Shown here one piece after another: positions 1-9,018 of a stretch of DNA of 64,000 nucleotides (its first letter is position 1; every line of letters begins with the position of its first letter). The position numbers and the translations under genes were made by a program. Below the pieces are notes generated by a model, which saw nothing but the letters and a program-made list of their open reading frames with translations, did not search any database and was not told where the DNA came from. This DNA comes from Lysobacter sp. S4-A87 (GTDB taxonomy: Bacteria > Pseudomonadota > Gammaproteobacteria > Xanthomonadales > Xanthomonadaceae): assembly GCF_022637455.1 (NCBI RefSeq), contig NZ_CP093341.1, forward strand, positions 558,001-622,000. Reading direction: 5' to 3'.

Positions 1-1159
1 GACGCTCTGCGTTCTTGCCGACTCCCCCGACGCCGTGCATATCGCGCCGATCGCGCAAACACTGGCGCGCGACGATCGATTCGACTCGACCGTGTGCGTG
101 ACGTCCGTACCCGAGCGCAATCCGACCCAGGTCATGAGCCTGTTCGATCTGGTGGCCGATGTGGAACTGGATGTGCCGCACGGCGAAGATCCCGCCGAAA
201 CCACGTCGAACGCGCTGGGTAGCCTGCAACGGGTGATGAGCGACCTGCAACCCGACCTGGTGCTGGTGCCCGGCGACACCCCGGCAACCCTGGCGGCGAC
301 GCTCGCGGCGCACTACCGCCACGTGCCGGTGGTGTGCGTGGATAGCGGGCTGGCCGGCACGGGCATCGTCGCCAATGACGATCCGGGCCGACGGATCGCG
401 CGTTCGCTGGCGGCTCTGCATGTTGCGCCGAGCACGACCACCGGCCGACAGCTCGTCGCCGAGGGCGTGCCGGCCGAGCGCGTGCTGGTCGCGGGCAACA
501 CGGCGATCGATACCTTGCGCGCCGCCCTGTCCCACCTTCGCTGGGATGGCGATCGTCGCACTGACCTGCGGCAACGCTATGCCTTCCTGCGCCGTGGCCA
601 CCCGTTGCTGCTGATGCTGGGCGGCAGTGTTTCTGCCGACCAGGCCGGGATGGTCGCTGCAGCCCTCCAGGACGTTGCGCAGGAGCGTCCGGACGTCGAC
701 GTCGTTTGCGCCGACCTCTCGTGCATGGAGGTGGCGTCGGACCTGGCGCTGCCGAACATGCACTGGATCGAGCAGCCCGATTACCTGGCATCGGTCTACC
801 TGCTCGAGCGTGCACACCTGGCATTCGTGCACCGCGATATCGAGGTCGAGGCCATGGCCATGGCCGTTCCGCTGCTGGCGTTGCAGGCCTGTCGCGACGT
901 CCAGGGCAATGGTCGCGTCCATCTGCTCGGTACCGACCCGGAGTCCATCTGCAACAACCTGCTGCACCTGCTCAGCCGGGAGCAGCCCCTTGTCGCACCG
1001 GCCGTTGCGGCCGGCGGACTGGATGAAGGCGATGCGTGCCTGCGCATCGCCGATGCCTTGGCGGTCCTGCGTCCTGCAGCTCCCATTACAAGAATCCTGT
1101 CGCAGGACGCAGGTTCGCCAAACCATGCAGGCATGAGCGGTGCCTGGGAGGCGTCATGA
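1..1159 (+). CDS. WecB-fold (UDP-GlcNAc 2-epimerase-like) protein, 5' truncated by window
   Basis: The reading frame is open to the left edge, so the true start lies outside the window. The visible part aligns along its length with UDP-N-acetylglucosamine 2-epimerase (WecB): the region around VLVPGDTPATLAATLAAHY, the segment VLVAGNTAIDTL and the C-terminal GDACLRIADAL are family-like. The catalytic and UDP-binding motifs are replaced: GTRPEA reads ADSPDA, HGDT reads PGDT, EAGLRT reads DSGLAG, PEEANR reads DDPGRR, GHRRES reads GGSVSA and DSGGIQEE reads HRDIEVEA. It is therefore probably not an active epimerase; a structural, regulatory or altered-substrate role is inference. It heads the visible EPS cluster and lies 127 bases before the wzc-like gene. 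Confidence 0.8.
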   Translation, partial: TLCVLADSPDAVHIAPIAQTLARDDRFDSTVCVTSVPERNPTQVMSLFDLVADVELDVPHGEDPAETTSNALGSLQRVMSDLQPDLVLVPGDTPATLAATLAAHYRHVPVVCVDSGLAGTGIVANDDPGRRIARSLAALHVAPSTTTGRQLVAEGVPAERVLVAGNTAIDTLRAALSHLRWDGDRRTDLRQRYAFLRRGHPLLLMLGGSVSADQAGMVAAALQDVAQERPDVDVVCADLSCMEVASDLALPNMHWIEQPDYLASVYLLERAHLAFVHRDIEVEAMAMAVPLLALQACRDVQGNGRVHLLGTDPESICNNLLHLLSREQPLVAPAVAAGGLDEGDACLRIADALAVLRPAAPITRILSQDAGSPNHAGMSGAWEAS

Positions 1160-1286
1160 CGAAGGCAACCGACCGCGCCGATCGCATTGCGCCCCGCAAG
1201 GCAGCGACGCCGACGGCGCCCAACGCGCGACGTCGCCTTCGCAGCGATGCCGCTGTTCCCCCTTTCCCCTCCAACGGTGACGACAC

Positions 1287-3545
1287 ATGGCTACCCATCT
1301 GATTACCAGGGCGGAAGCTGCCCATCCGGTGCCTGCCACCACGATCCGGGAAGACGACATCGACATCCCGACCCTGCTGACCACGCTCGGCGATCACAAG
1401 TGGTCGATCCTGTTCGGCACGATGCTGTTCTTCGCCGTCAGCGCGATCTACGTCCTGCTGGCCACGCCACAGTACGAAGCCAACGCCGTGGTGCAGGTCG
1501 AAAGCCGGCCGCCGACGGTGCCCGGCCTGAACGCCGGCAACGCCCCGCAGGCACCGCCGTCCATCGACGCCCCTGCCGCAACCGAGTCTCAGTTGCTGAC
1601 GTCGCGGCGTGTGCTTGGCGAAGCCATGGAACGCCTCGACCTCGATCTGTCGGCCAAGCCGTCGCGTCTGCCGGTGATCGGCGATCTGGCAGCCCGTGCG
1701 CAGCAGCTGATGCAGCCCGACGCGCTGGCACCTCCGCTGTTCGGCCTTGACCAGTACGGCTGGGGTGGCGAGAAGCTCGATCTGGGCCGGCTCGACCTGC
1801 CCGATACCTTGATCGACGTGCCGCTGCAGCTCATCGCCGGCGAGCGCGGGCGCTTCGCCCTGCTCGATCCAGACGGCAAGGCCCTGCTGCAAGGACGCGC
1901 CGGACAAGGCCCGGTCACCGGCGGTGGCGTCACCATCGACGTCAAGTCGATCAGGGCGAACCCCGGCATGCGGTTCGAGGTGAAGCGCCTCAATCCGATG
2001 GCGATCATGGCCGACCTCAAGAGCAAGATCACCGTCACCGAGCAGGGCCGCAATTCCGGCGTGATCGCCCTGACCTACTCCAACTCCGACCCGGTGCGTG
2101 CCAAGCAGGTGCTGGAGCAGATCACCCAGGCCTACTCGCGCCAGAACGTCGCCCGCAACTCCGCCGAGGCGGCCAAGCGCCTGCAGTTCGTCACCGAGCA
2201 GCTGCCGAACGTACGCCGTGAACTGGCCGATGCGCAGGCCGCGCTGAACCAGTTCCAGAGCCGCACCGGAACGCTAGATGTCGCCGTCCAGAACAAGGCC
2301 CTGCTTGACCAGAGCATTGCCCTGGATGCCAGCATCCAGCAGCTGCTGGTGCAACGTGCCGACATCGCCAGCCGCTTCACCACCGCCCATCCGGTCTACG
2401 AATCGCTGCAGCGCCAGATCGGCCAGTTCCAGGCCGAGAAGTCCAGGCTGATGTCGCGCCTGAGCCAGTTGCCCGACACCCAGCAGGGCCTGTTCCGCCT
2501 CAATCGCGATGTCGAGGTCACCAACCAGACCTACGCCAACCTGCTCGACCAGGCGCAGCAACTGAACATCGCCCGCGCCAGTGCGATCGGCAATGCCCGC
2601 GTGATCGATCCGGCCGACGTCAACATGGACAGCCCGGCCTGGCCGAAGCCGCTGCTGGTCGTCGCCGGTGGCACCGTGCTCGGCGCGATGCTGATGGTCG
2701 CCTTTGTGCTGCTGCGGCAGATGTTCAAGCGCGGCGTCGAGGACCCGGTCGACATCGAGCTGCTGGGCCTGCCGGTGTACGCCTCGATTCCGTTCAGCGC
2801 CAAGGGCCACCAGATCGCCACGCGATCGCGCCGGTTCAGTCGCGACAGGCAGCGCCTGCTGGCGCTGCGCTCGCCCACCGACCTGGCGATGGAAGCCCTG
2901 CGCACCCTGCGCACGAGCCTCCATTTCGCCCGACTGGAGATGAAGAACAACATGCTGATGATCGCCGCCCCGAGTCCAGGGGTCGGCAAGACCTTCGTCT
3001 GCGCCAACCTCGCAGTGACGATCGCCCAGGCCGGCCAGACGGTGCTGCTGATCGACGCCGACATGCGTCGCGGAACCCTGCACCACGCCATCGGCGTGCG
3101 CTCGGAAGGCGGCCTTTCGGAACTGATCTCGGGCCAGATCGACCTCGAGCAGGCCCTGCGCAAGGTCCCGGGCACCGACAACATGACGTTCATCTCGCGC
3201 GGCGCGGTTCCGCCGAATCCGTCGGAACTGCTGATGCACCCGCGCTTCGGCACGATGCTGGCGGAGCTGGCCAGGCTCTATGACGTCGTCATCATCGATA
3301 CGCCGCCGGTGCTGGCAGTGACCGATGCAGCCGTGATCGGGCACCACGTCGGCACCTGCCTGATGGTGGTGCGCTGGGGCCACAACCAGCAGCGCGAGAT
3401 CGCGATGGCCAAGCAGCGGCTGGAGCAGAACGGCGTCGATGTCCGCGGCGCGATCTTCAACGCCGTGCAGAAGCATGGTTCCGGCCAGTACACCTACAGC
3501 TATTACGACTACCAGCCGCTGCGCAACCCGTCGGCGGCGAGGTGA
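1287..3545 (+). CDS. Wzc/EpsB-type polysaccharide co-polymerase with C-terminal tyrosine-kinase domain
   Basis: A 752-residue inner-membrane protein that controls chain length and export of exopolysaccharide. TM1 is about residues 40-59 and TM2 about 455-478, flanking a periplasmic Wzz/coiled-coil part rich in Gln and Leu. The cytoplasmic BY-kinase domain follows: Walker A APSPGVGKT near 561, Walker A' LLIDADMRRG near 588, Walker B VVIIDTPPVL near 667, and a C-terminal tyrosine cluster, QYTYSYYDY (five Tyr), for autophosphorylation. The length suits the fused proteobacterial form. It should work with the Wza-like lipoprotein at 14551 and the flippase and polymerase between. No cognate phosphatase is visible. 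The start ATG is the first in frame after the upstream gene. Confidence 0.95.
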   Translation: MATHLITRAEAAHPVPATTIREDDIDIPTLLTTLGDHKWSILFGTMLFFAVSAIYVLLATPQYEANAVVQVESRPPTVPGLNAGNAPQAPPSIDAPAATESQLLTSRRVLGEAMERLDLDLSAKPSRLPVIGDLAARAQQLMQPDALAPPLFGLDQYGWGGEKLDLGRLDLPDTLIDVPLQLIAGERGRFALLDPDGKALLQGRAGQGPVTGGGVTIDVKSIRANPGMRFEVKRLNPMAIMADLKSKITVTEQGRNSGVIALTYSNSDPVRAKQVLEQITQAYSRQNVARNSAEAAKRLQFVTEQLPNVRRELADAQAALNQFQSRTGTLDVAVQNKALLDQSIALDASIQQLLVQRADIASRFTTAHPVYESLQRQIGQFQAEKSRLMSRLSQLPDTQQGLFRLNRDVEVTNQTYANLLDQAQQLNIARASAIGNARVIDPADVNMDSPAWPKPLLVVAGGTVLGAMLMVAFVLLRQMFKRGVEDPVDIELLGLPVYASIPFSAKGHQIATRSRRFSRDRQRLLALRSPTDLAMEALRTLRTSLHFARLEMKNNMLMIAAPSPGVGKTFVCANLAVTIAQAGQTVLLIDADMRRGTLHHAIGVRSEGGLSELISGQIDLEQALRKVPGTDNMTFISRGAVPPNPSELLMHPRFGTMLAELARLYDVVIIDTPPVLAVTDAAVIGHHVGTCLMVVRWGHNQQREIAMAKQRLEQNGVDVRGAIFNAVQKHGSGQYTYSYYDYQPLRNPSAAR

Positions 3546-3549
3546 CCTG

Positions 3550-4998
3550 ATGACCACGCAGATCACGATGTCTCCGTACTACGGCACTCCCGACTTCTCG
3601 CCGCTCACGTCGCAGGCGACGACCGCCCCCGTCGACCTGGTCTCGGTCGCGGACCTGCTCCGCAATGCCTTCGTGTACCCCCCGTTCTCGATCCTGCAGG
3701 GCGTGCGCCTGGTGACGTTCGGCTTCTGTCCGCGCGACGACATGCACCAAGCACCGGAGTTCCGTTTCAAGTTCCGCAATGCCGGTGAAGTCCCCGAGGT
3801 GGCCAGCTCCGAGCAGGACTGGGTCGCCGGCTACCATCGCCTGCTGTGCGATTCGATCCGCCGCAGCTGCGCCGGCATGCACGCCCCCTGGCTGCTGCAA
3901 AGCGGCGGCAAGGATTCGACGACGCTGGCCATCGCCATCGCCGAGGCCCGGCCCGACACGACCTGCATCACCTACCTGGGTGGCCGCGAGGAGAACGAAG
4001 TGGATTCGGCCGCGAAGGTCGCGCGTACGCTCGGCCTTCGCCACGAGACGCTGGTGTGCGACCCGGGCCGCGCCTACGACCGCTACCTCGCGGTGGTCGA
4101 CCGGATGCCGCTGTTGACCGCCGACTTCGCACTGCTGTCCTGCGTCGACCTGGGCACGGAAGTGGCGGCCACGGGCGGCGACGGGATCATTGATGGGCTC
4201 GGCGCCGACAGCTACTTCGGTACCCCGATGAGTCGACGCCAGCACCTGCTGGCGCGGCTCGCCCAGGATATCAACCTTTCGCCGCGGATTGCCGAACTGC
4301 CATTGGTCGACCGCAGCTTCCGGCTCTGCTATCTGCTCAGCACCCTGCAGATGAACCCCATCGAACGCGTCTTCCCGGGGTCGCGCTTCAGCGACGAAGA
4401 AGTCGACGAGCTGTTCGGAAGGAAGATCGCCACGCATTCGCGACAGCGCCTGGAGCTGTTCCTGGACGAAATCGGCTCGGCCACCACACCGGCCGAATGG
4501 CGCGACATGTCGACATCGATCGCCGGCTCGGCCGGTGCCTTCGCCAAGGGCCTGTACACCGCCAGCGCGCTATCGCTGCAGGCGGCGTATCCGTTCTGCG
4601 ACCTGACACTTCGGGAGTGGATCCACCGCGAGGTCCCGCGTTACGAAAAGGTCGATCCGAAGACGCAGATGAACAAGCTGCTGATCCGGCAGCACATCGC
4701 CACGCGTTTTGGTGACCTGCCCTACGTCCAGAGCAAGGGCAGCTTCCGTTTCGACCTGCGTGGTCTGGCACAGCAACGATTCGACCATGTCCTCGACCTT
4801 GCACGGCGATCGAGCGACCTGCTCCCCGGCGCCGGCACCTGGCTGGAACGCAATCGACAGCGCCTGGACAACAAGTACCATGCGTCCAAGTTCTATCTGC
4901 TGGCGATCGTGCTGCCCTGGCTGGAATCGCGGCGGCAGGCGGCGTTGCAAAGTGTTGACGGCATTCACCCGGGCGTAGCCAATGTCGCACAGCACTGA
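3550..4998 (+). CDS. Asparagine-synthase-like PP-loop ATPase without amidotransferase domain
   Basis: 482 residues. The PP-loop SGGKDST lies at about residues 118-124, followed by TYLGGREENEVDSAAKVA, typical of the synthetase half of asparagine synthase. The N-terminal 110 residues are not a class II glutamine amidotransferase: there is no Cys at position 2. It probably adenylates a carboxylate and transfers an amine from another source. Within an EPS operon this suggests amidation of a uronic acid or modification of a sugar (inference). Start chosen at ATG 3550, with GAGGTGA upstream overlapping the wzc stop; the ORF extends further upstream but those codons overlap wzc. The stop overlaps the next gene by 17 bases, indicating an operon. 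Confidence 0.85.
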   Translation: MTTQITMSPYYGTPDFSPLTSQATTAPVDLVSVADLLRNAFVYPPFSILQGVRLVTFGFCPRDDMHQAPEFRFKFRNAGEVPEVASSEQDWVAGYHRLLCDSIRRSCAGMHAPWLLQSGGKDSTTLAIAIAEARPDTTCITYLGGREENEVDSAAKVARTLGLRHETLVCDPGRAYDRYLAVVDRMPLLTADFALLSCVDLGTEVAATGGDGIIDGLGADSYFGTPMSRRQHLLARLAQDINLSPRIAELPLVDRSFRLCYLLSTLQMNPIERVFPGSRFSDEEVDELFGRKIATHSRQRLELFLDEIGSATTPAEWRDMSTSIAGSAGAFAKGLYTASALSLQAAYPFCDLTLREWIHREVPRYEKVDPKTQMNKLLIRQHIATRFGDLPYVQSKGSFRFDLRGLAQQRFDHVLDLARRSSDLLPGAGTWLERNRQRLDNKYHASKFYLLAIVLPWLESRRQAALQSVDGIHPGVANVAQH

Positions 4999-6085
4999 TC
5001 CCGACCACGGCCGCAGGGCGCTGCTGCGAGGCTGCGTACTGTCGGTGCTGTTCGTTCCCTTCGCCACCCTGGCGGTGGACATCGCGGCGCGAGGACGTGG
5101 CCCGACCCGCATCGACGTACGTGCCCGGGGTGCGTCCGGCGACGGCAGCCAGGACGACACGGCAGCGTTCCAGTCCGCGATCGATGCACTGCCCGCAGCC
5201 GGCGGAACGGTGCATGTGCCTGCGGGCGACTACCTGATCGACCCGGTGCGCAGTGTGCGGTTACGCTCCAGCATGCATCTGGAACTGGCGCCAGGTGCGC
5301 GCCTGCTGGCCAGGGCCAACGCCGCCGATCGCGCTTACGTGCTGACCGTCCAGGGCGTCAACGATGTGGAGATCTCCGGCGGCCGCATCATCGGCGAGCG
5401 CGACGCCCATCTTGGAACCACCGGCGAATGGGGCCACGGGATCATGATCCGCGGTGCCTCCGCAGTGACCGTTCGCGACGTGCACGTCTCGCATTGCTGG
5501 GGCGACGGCATCTCTATCGGCGGCTTGAAGTCCGCAGGCACCGTGACCCCCAGCCGTGATGTCGTGATCGCACGGGTGCAGTGCGTCGGCAACCGGCGCC
5601 AGGGCCTCACCATCGGTCGCTCCCGTCAGGTCCGGGTCCACGACTCCAGCTTCACCGACACGGGCGGCACGCTCCCCGGTTGTGGCATCGACATCGAGCC
5701 CGATGCCGGCGACATCGCCAGCGACGTGGTGATCGCCAACTGCCAGGTGATGCGGAACAAGGGCGCCGGCATCCAGTTGTTCAAGCGCGTGACGAACGTG
5801 ACCATCCGCGACTGCACGATCGAAGGCAATCGTGGCCACGGCGTGCTGGCGGTCGCGGCGGCCGATTGCCAGATCATGGGTAACCAGATCCAGCAGAACG
5901 GACTGGGCGGCATCGGCCTGCGCCCCGGAACGCAGGACGTGACGGTCAGCCGCAACGAGTTCGCCGACAACGGACCGGCCTACAGCACGAAGACGAAGGA
6001 GGCGTTGCCGCGCAACCGGCATGTCTCCGTCGCCGAGCGCACGCAATCGATCCGCGTCGACAGCGACAACCGCTACCGCAACTGA
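4982..6085 (+). CDS. Exported right-handed beta-helix protein, pectate-lyase-3-like (first of tandem pair)
   Basis: 367 residues. The N-terminus has a twin-arginine-like stretch (GRRALLRG) followed by a hydrophobic segment, so export is likely. The mature part begins with the Pectate_lyase_3 signature GDGSQDDTAAFQSAIDALP and GGTVHVPAGDYLI, then many parallel-beta-helix turns ([31 protein letters not shown], and repeats with N-x-G patterns). Such proteins inside EPS clusters usually cleave or trim the polymer, or act as an epimerase or hydrolase; which applies here cannot be read from sequence. It overlaps the asparagine-synthase-like gene and is paralogous to the next gene, strongest around the GTTGEWGH and [10 protein letters not shown] segments. 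Confidence 0.85.
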   Translation: MSHSTDPDHGRRALLRGCVLSVLFVPFATLAVDIAARGRGPTRIDVRARGASGDGSQDDTAAFQSAIDALPAAGGTVHVPAGDYLIDPVRSVRLRSSMHLELAPGARLLARANAADRAYVLTVQGVNDVEISGGRIIGERDAHLGTTGEWGHGIMIRGASAVTVRDVHVSHCWGDGISIGGLKSAGTVTPSRDVVIARVQCVGNRRQGLTIGRSRQVRVHDSSFTDTGGTLPGCGIDIEPDAGDIASDVVIANCQVMRNKGAGIQLFKRVTNVTIRDCTIEGNRGHGVLAVAAADCQIMGNQIQQNGLGGIGLRPGTQDVTVSRNEFADNGPAYSTKTKEALPRNRHVSVAERTQSIRVDSDNRYRN

Positions 6086-6355
6086 TGTGCCTTGCTTACG
6101 AATCCCGCGCATTCGCCCCGACAGGTTCATGAACGAATCCGCAGTCATCAACTTGAACGCGGATCAACATGAACGAATGGACCGGATTTCCTTGCGCAAG
6201 CGCACAGATACGGCATCCCGCAAGTGCAGTTAAGCAACCCTGCGCTAGATTCGCGCAAGTCACGGAAATGATCGTGGCGTGACGAATCGGGGACTTGTCG
6301 TCTTCGACCACTCATCGAACTAGGCCGGACAGGGGCTGGCCCAGGAACCCCATAC

Positions 6356-7579
6356 GTGAACGACAGACGATTCAAGCGCGCTGCGCGCGTCACCACCGAA
6401 CATGGCCTCAATGGCCGTCGCGACTTTCTGCGCCGTTCCCTCTTTGCTGCAGTGCCGGGCGTCCTGACCGCCACCGGAATCTCGCGCGCGTTCGCCGCGA
6501 CCGGCAGCACCGTGGACGCAACCTACGTGCCGCCGGTACGTGCCCGCGGCTCGGCGATTCTCAACGTCCGCAACCGCGGCGCGTACGGCGATGGCATCCA
6601 CGATGACACCACCGCCATCCAGGCGGCGATCGATGCCCTGCCCTCTGACGGCGGCACGATCCTGATCCCGGCCGGCACCTATGTCATCGACCCGACCCGC
6701 AACCTGCGCCTGCGAAGCCGCATGCACCTGCAACTGGCCGACGGCGCCAAGCTTGCCGCCAAGCGCAACAGCGCCGAGCGCGCGTATGTCGTCATGGTCT
6801 ACAAGGTCAGTGACGTCGAGATCTCCGGCGGCCAGATCATCGGCGACCGCGACAACCACCTCGGCACCACCGGCGAGTGGGGCCACGCGATCATGGTGCG
6901 CGGCTCATCGCGCGTCACCATCCGCGACATCCACCTTTCCAAGTGCTGGGGCGATGGCATCTCCATCGGTGGCGCCATGGTCACCAACCAACCGGCCGTA
7001 CCGTCGCAGGGCGTGGTCATCGCCAACGTGGTCTCCACCGGCAACCGCCGCCAGGGGCTGTCGATTGGCCGCTCCAGCGAGGTCAAGGTCTACGACTCGG
7101 AGTTCAGCAACAACACCGGTATCGATCCGGGTTGCGGCATCGATATCGAGCCCGATGCCGACGACATGGGCACCACCACGACGGTGCACATCGAGAACTG
7201 CCTGATCCGCAAGAACCAGGGCAACGGCATCCAGGTCTACAAGCGCGTCAACGGCGTCACCATCAAGCGCTGCACGGTCGAGTACAACGGCGGTTACGGC
7301 GTGCTGACGATCGCGCCCATCAGCGGCTACATCTCCCAGAACAAGTTCCAGCACAACTACCTGATGGGCGTGATGCTGCGTTCGGCCACGACGTCCTACC
7401 AGGTCAGTGGCAACACGTTCCGCAACAACCACACGCGCATGCACGGCGTGAACACGGCGACCAACCCGCTGGTCTCGATGACCGGACTTGTCGGCGGAAA
7501 CAACGGCAACGGCGCGCACATCCAGGCGACCACCGACTGCGTCGACCTGCGAGTGACCACGAACCAGTACGCAAAGTAA
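6356..7579 (+). CDS. Exported right-handed beta-helix protein, pectate-lyase-3-like (second of tandem pair)
   Basis: 407 residues from a GTG start preceded by CAGGAA. A clear Tat signal is present near residues 21-46: [11 protein letters not shown], a hydrophobic core, then an AFA cleavage region. The mature domain starts [22 protein letters not shown] and continues as a parallel beta-helix. It is a close paralogue of the preceding gene (shared [40 protein letters not shown]) with an extra N-terminal extension and a longer C-terminus. The 270-base gap in front looks less GC-rich than the genes and contains the direct repeat CATGAACGAAT, so it may have its own promoter. Probable role: periplasmic or secreted enzyme acting on the cluster's polysaccharide. 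Confidence 0.87.
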   Translation: MNDRRFKRAARVTTEHGLNGRRDFLRRSLFAAVPGVLTATGISRAFAATGSTVDATYVPPVRARGSAILNVRNRGAYGDGIHDDTTAIQAAIDALPSDGGTILIPAGTYVIDPTRNLRLRSRMHLQLADGAKLAAKRNSAERAYVVMVYKVSDVEISGGQIIGDRDNHLGTTGEWGHAIMVRGSSRVTIRDIHLSKCWGDGISIGGAMVTNQPAVPSQGVVIANVVSTGNRRQGLSIGRSSEVKVYDSEFSNNTGIDPGCGIDIEPDADDMGTTTTVHIENCLIRKNQGNGIQVYKRVNGVTIKRCTVEYNGGYGVLTIAPISGYISQNKFQHNYLMGVMLRSATTSYQVSGNTFRNNHTRMHGVNTATNPLVSMTGLVGGNNGNGAHIQATTDCVDLRVTTNQYAK

Positions 7580-7603
7580 CTGCGCTGCAACACGCGACAC
7601 CTG

Positions 7604-7636
7604 CACGGCCGGCGAATTGCCGGCCGTGTTCGTTCT
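7604..7636 (+). terminator. Rho-independent terminator-like hairpin after second beta-helix gene
   Basis: A 10-bp perfect stem (CACGGCCGGC / GCCGGCCGTG) with loop GAATT, followed by TTCGTTCT. It lies 24 bases past the stop and separates the beta-helix genes from the glycosyltransferase block. The T-run is imperfect. Confidence 0.7.
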
Positions 7637-7854
7637 GGACTTCTCCATTGTGTCCTGAGGAACCGGATGCGCCTTGAACGCTGTGTCACAGCGGTTTTGT
7701 TCAGGCGGCGATGTGGAAAGTGATTGCATCGTTTACAGCCGGGTAAGGCGGCATCGATACAATTCCCGTCCCTCCATCGAACAGTGCCATCGGCATCGCA
7801 GATCGAGTTCAACACTTCGAGGCAGCACTGCGATGCACGGCACTCCGCTTGCCG

Positions 7855-9018
7855 ATGCGTATAGCGTTCTTCGCCAACACCGACTGGTATCTGTACAACT
7901 TCCGGTTGCCTACCGCGCTGCAGCTCAAGGCGCACGGCGCTGAAGTCGTGATGATCTCGCCGCCCGGCGAGTTTGGCGAACGGTTCAAAGGTCATGGCAT
8001 CCGCTGGTGCCAGCTGCCGATGGACCGGGCAAGTCTCAATCCGCTGCTTGAGCTGCAGACGCTGCGCGAGATGGTGCGGCTGTTGAGGGCCCTGCAACCC
8101 GACCTGCTGCACAACTTCACGGTCAAGTGCGCGGTCTACGGCGCACTGGCGGCACGGCTGGCGCGCGTACCCGCAGTAGTCAATGCGGTGGCAGGCATGG
8201 GTTACGTGTTTGCCAGCGACAGTCCCAAGGCGCGGATGCTTCGCCCCATCGTCAGCACACTGATGCGCGCAACCCTTGGGCACGGCCACTCGCGCGTGAT
8301 CCTGCAGAACCCGGACGATGCCCAGGCGCTGACCGACGCCAGGCTCGTCCCAGGCAGCAAGATCCGCCTGATCAGAAGCTCCGGCGTCGACACCGAGCGC
8401 TTCCAGCCAGGCATCGGTGCAGACGGCCCCCGGCGCTTGCGTGTGCTGCTGGCCGCGCGCCTGTTGCGCGAGAAGGGCGTGGCCGAGTTCGCTGAAGCCT
8501 CCCGGCTGCTGCGCGAACAGGGTCGCGAGATCGAGTTCCTGCTGGCCGGAACACCGGACCCCGGCAACCCCAGTTCGATCACGCGTGAAGAAGCCCAGGC
8601 CTGGCACGACCTGGGGCTGCTGCAGTGGCTGGGTCACGTCGAGGACATGCCGGGCCTGCTTTCAACCGTCGACGTCATGGCACTGCCGAGCTATTACCGC
8701 GAAGGCGTGCCGCGGTGCCTGATCGAGGGCGCCGCGGCGGGCCTGGCGTTGATCACCACCGACCTTCCGGGTTGCCGCGAGGTCGTCACCCGCCATGGCG
8801 ATGACGGTCTGCACGTGGCACCTCGCGACGCCGCCTCCCTGGCGGGGCAGCTTGCCCGGCTCGATGACGACCGCGATCTTCTGGCAATGCTCGGCACCCG
8901 TGCGCGCGAGCGCGCCCTGCGGCACTTCGATGAGCGGCTGGTCATCCGTCGCACGCTGGATGTGTACGAAGAACTGCTGACCGTGCCGCTGCAGGCACAG
9001 ACGTCCGTGGCAGGATGA
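7855..9018 (+). CDS. Glycosyltransferase family 4 (GT-B), EPS assembly
   Basis: 387 residues. The N-terminal Rossmann half starts RIAFFANTDWYLYNFRLP; the C-terminal half carries LLAARLLREKGVAEFAEA and the donor-binding segment with LPSYYREGVPRCLIEGAA, whose E-x7-E-like pattern is typical of GT4 enzymes. It should add a sugar to the lipid-linked repeat unit on the cytoplasmic face of the membrane. Start taken at ATG 7855; a TTG two codons upstream is an alternative. A 226-base leader after the terminator probably holds a promoter; TACAAT lies near 7758 but its -35 spacing is poor. The stop overlaps the flippase start (ATGA), so these genes form a tightly coupled operon. Confidence 0.9.
   Translation: MRIAFFANTDWYLYNFRLPTALQLKAHGAEVVMISPPGEFGERFKGHGIRWCQLPMDRASLNPLLELQTLREMVRLLRALQPDLLHNFTVKCAVYGALAARLARVPAVVNAVAGMGYVFASDSPKARMLRPIVSTLMRATLGHGHSRVILQNPDDAQALTDARLVPGSKIRLIRSSGVDTERFQPGIGADGPRRLRVLLAARLLREKGVAEFAEASRLLREQGREIEFLLAGTPDPGNPSSITREEAQAWHDLGLLQWLGHVEDMPGLLSTVDVMALPSYYREGVPRCLIEGAAAGLALITTDLPGCREVVTRHGDDGLHVAPRDAASLAGQLARLDDDRDLLAMLGTRARERALRHFDERLVIRRTLDVYEELLTVPLQAQTSVAG

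Noticed and set aside
1156-1302. 48-codon ORF overlapping the epimerase-like stop (ATGA) and the wzc-like start
   Set aside because: Basic, low-complexity product (RKAATPTAPNARRRLRSD) with no family match; it runs into the better supported start of the wzc-like gene.
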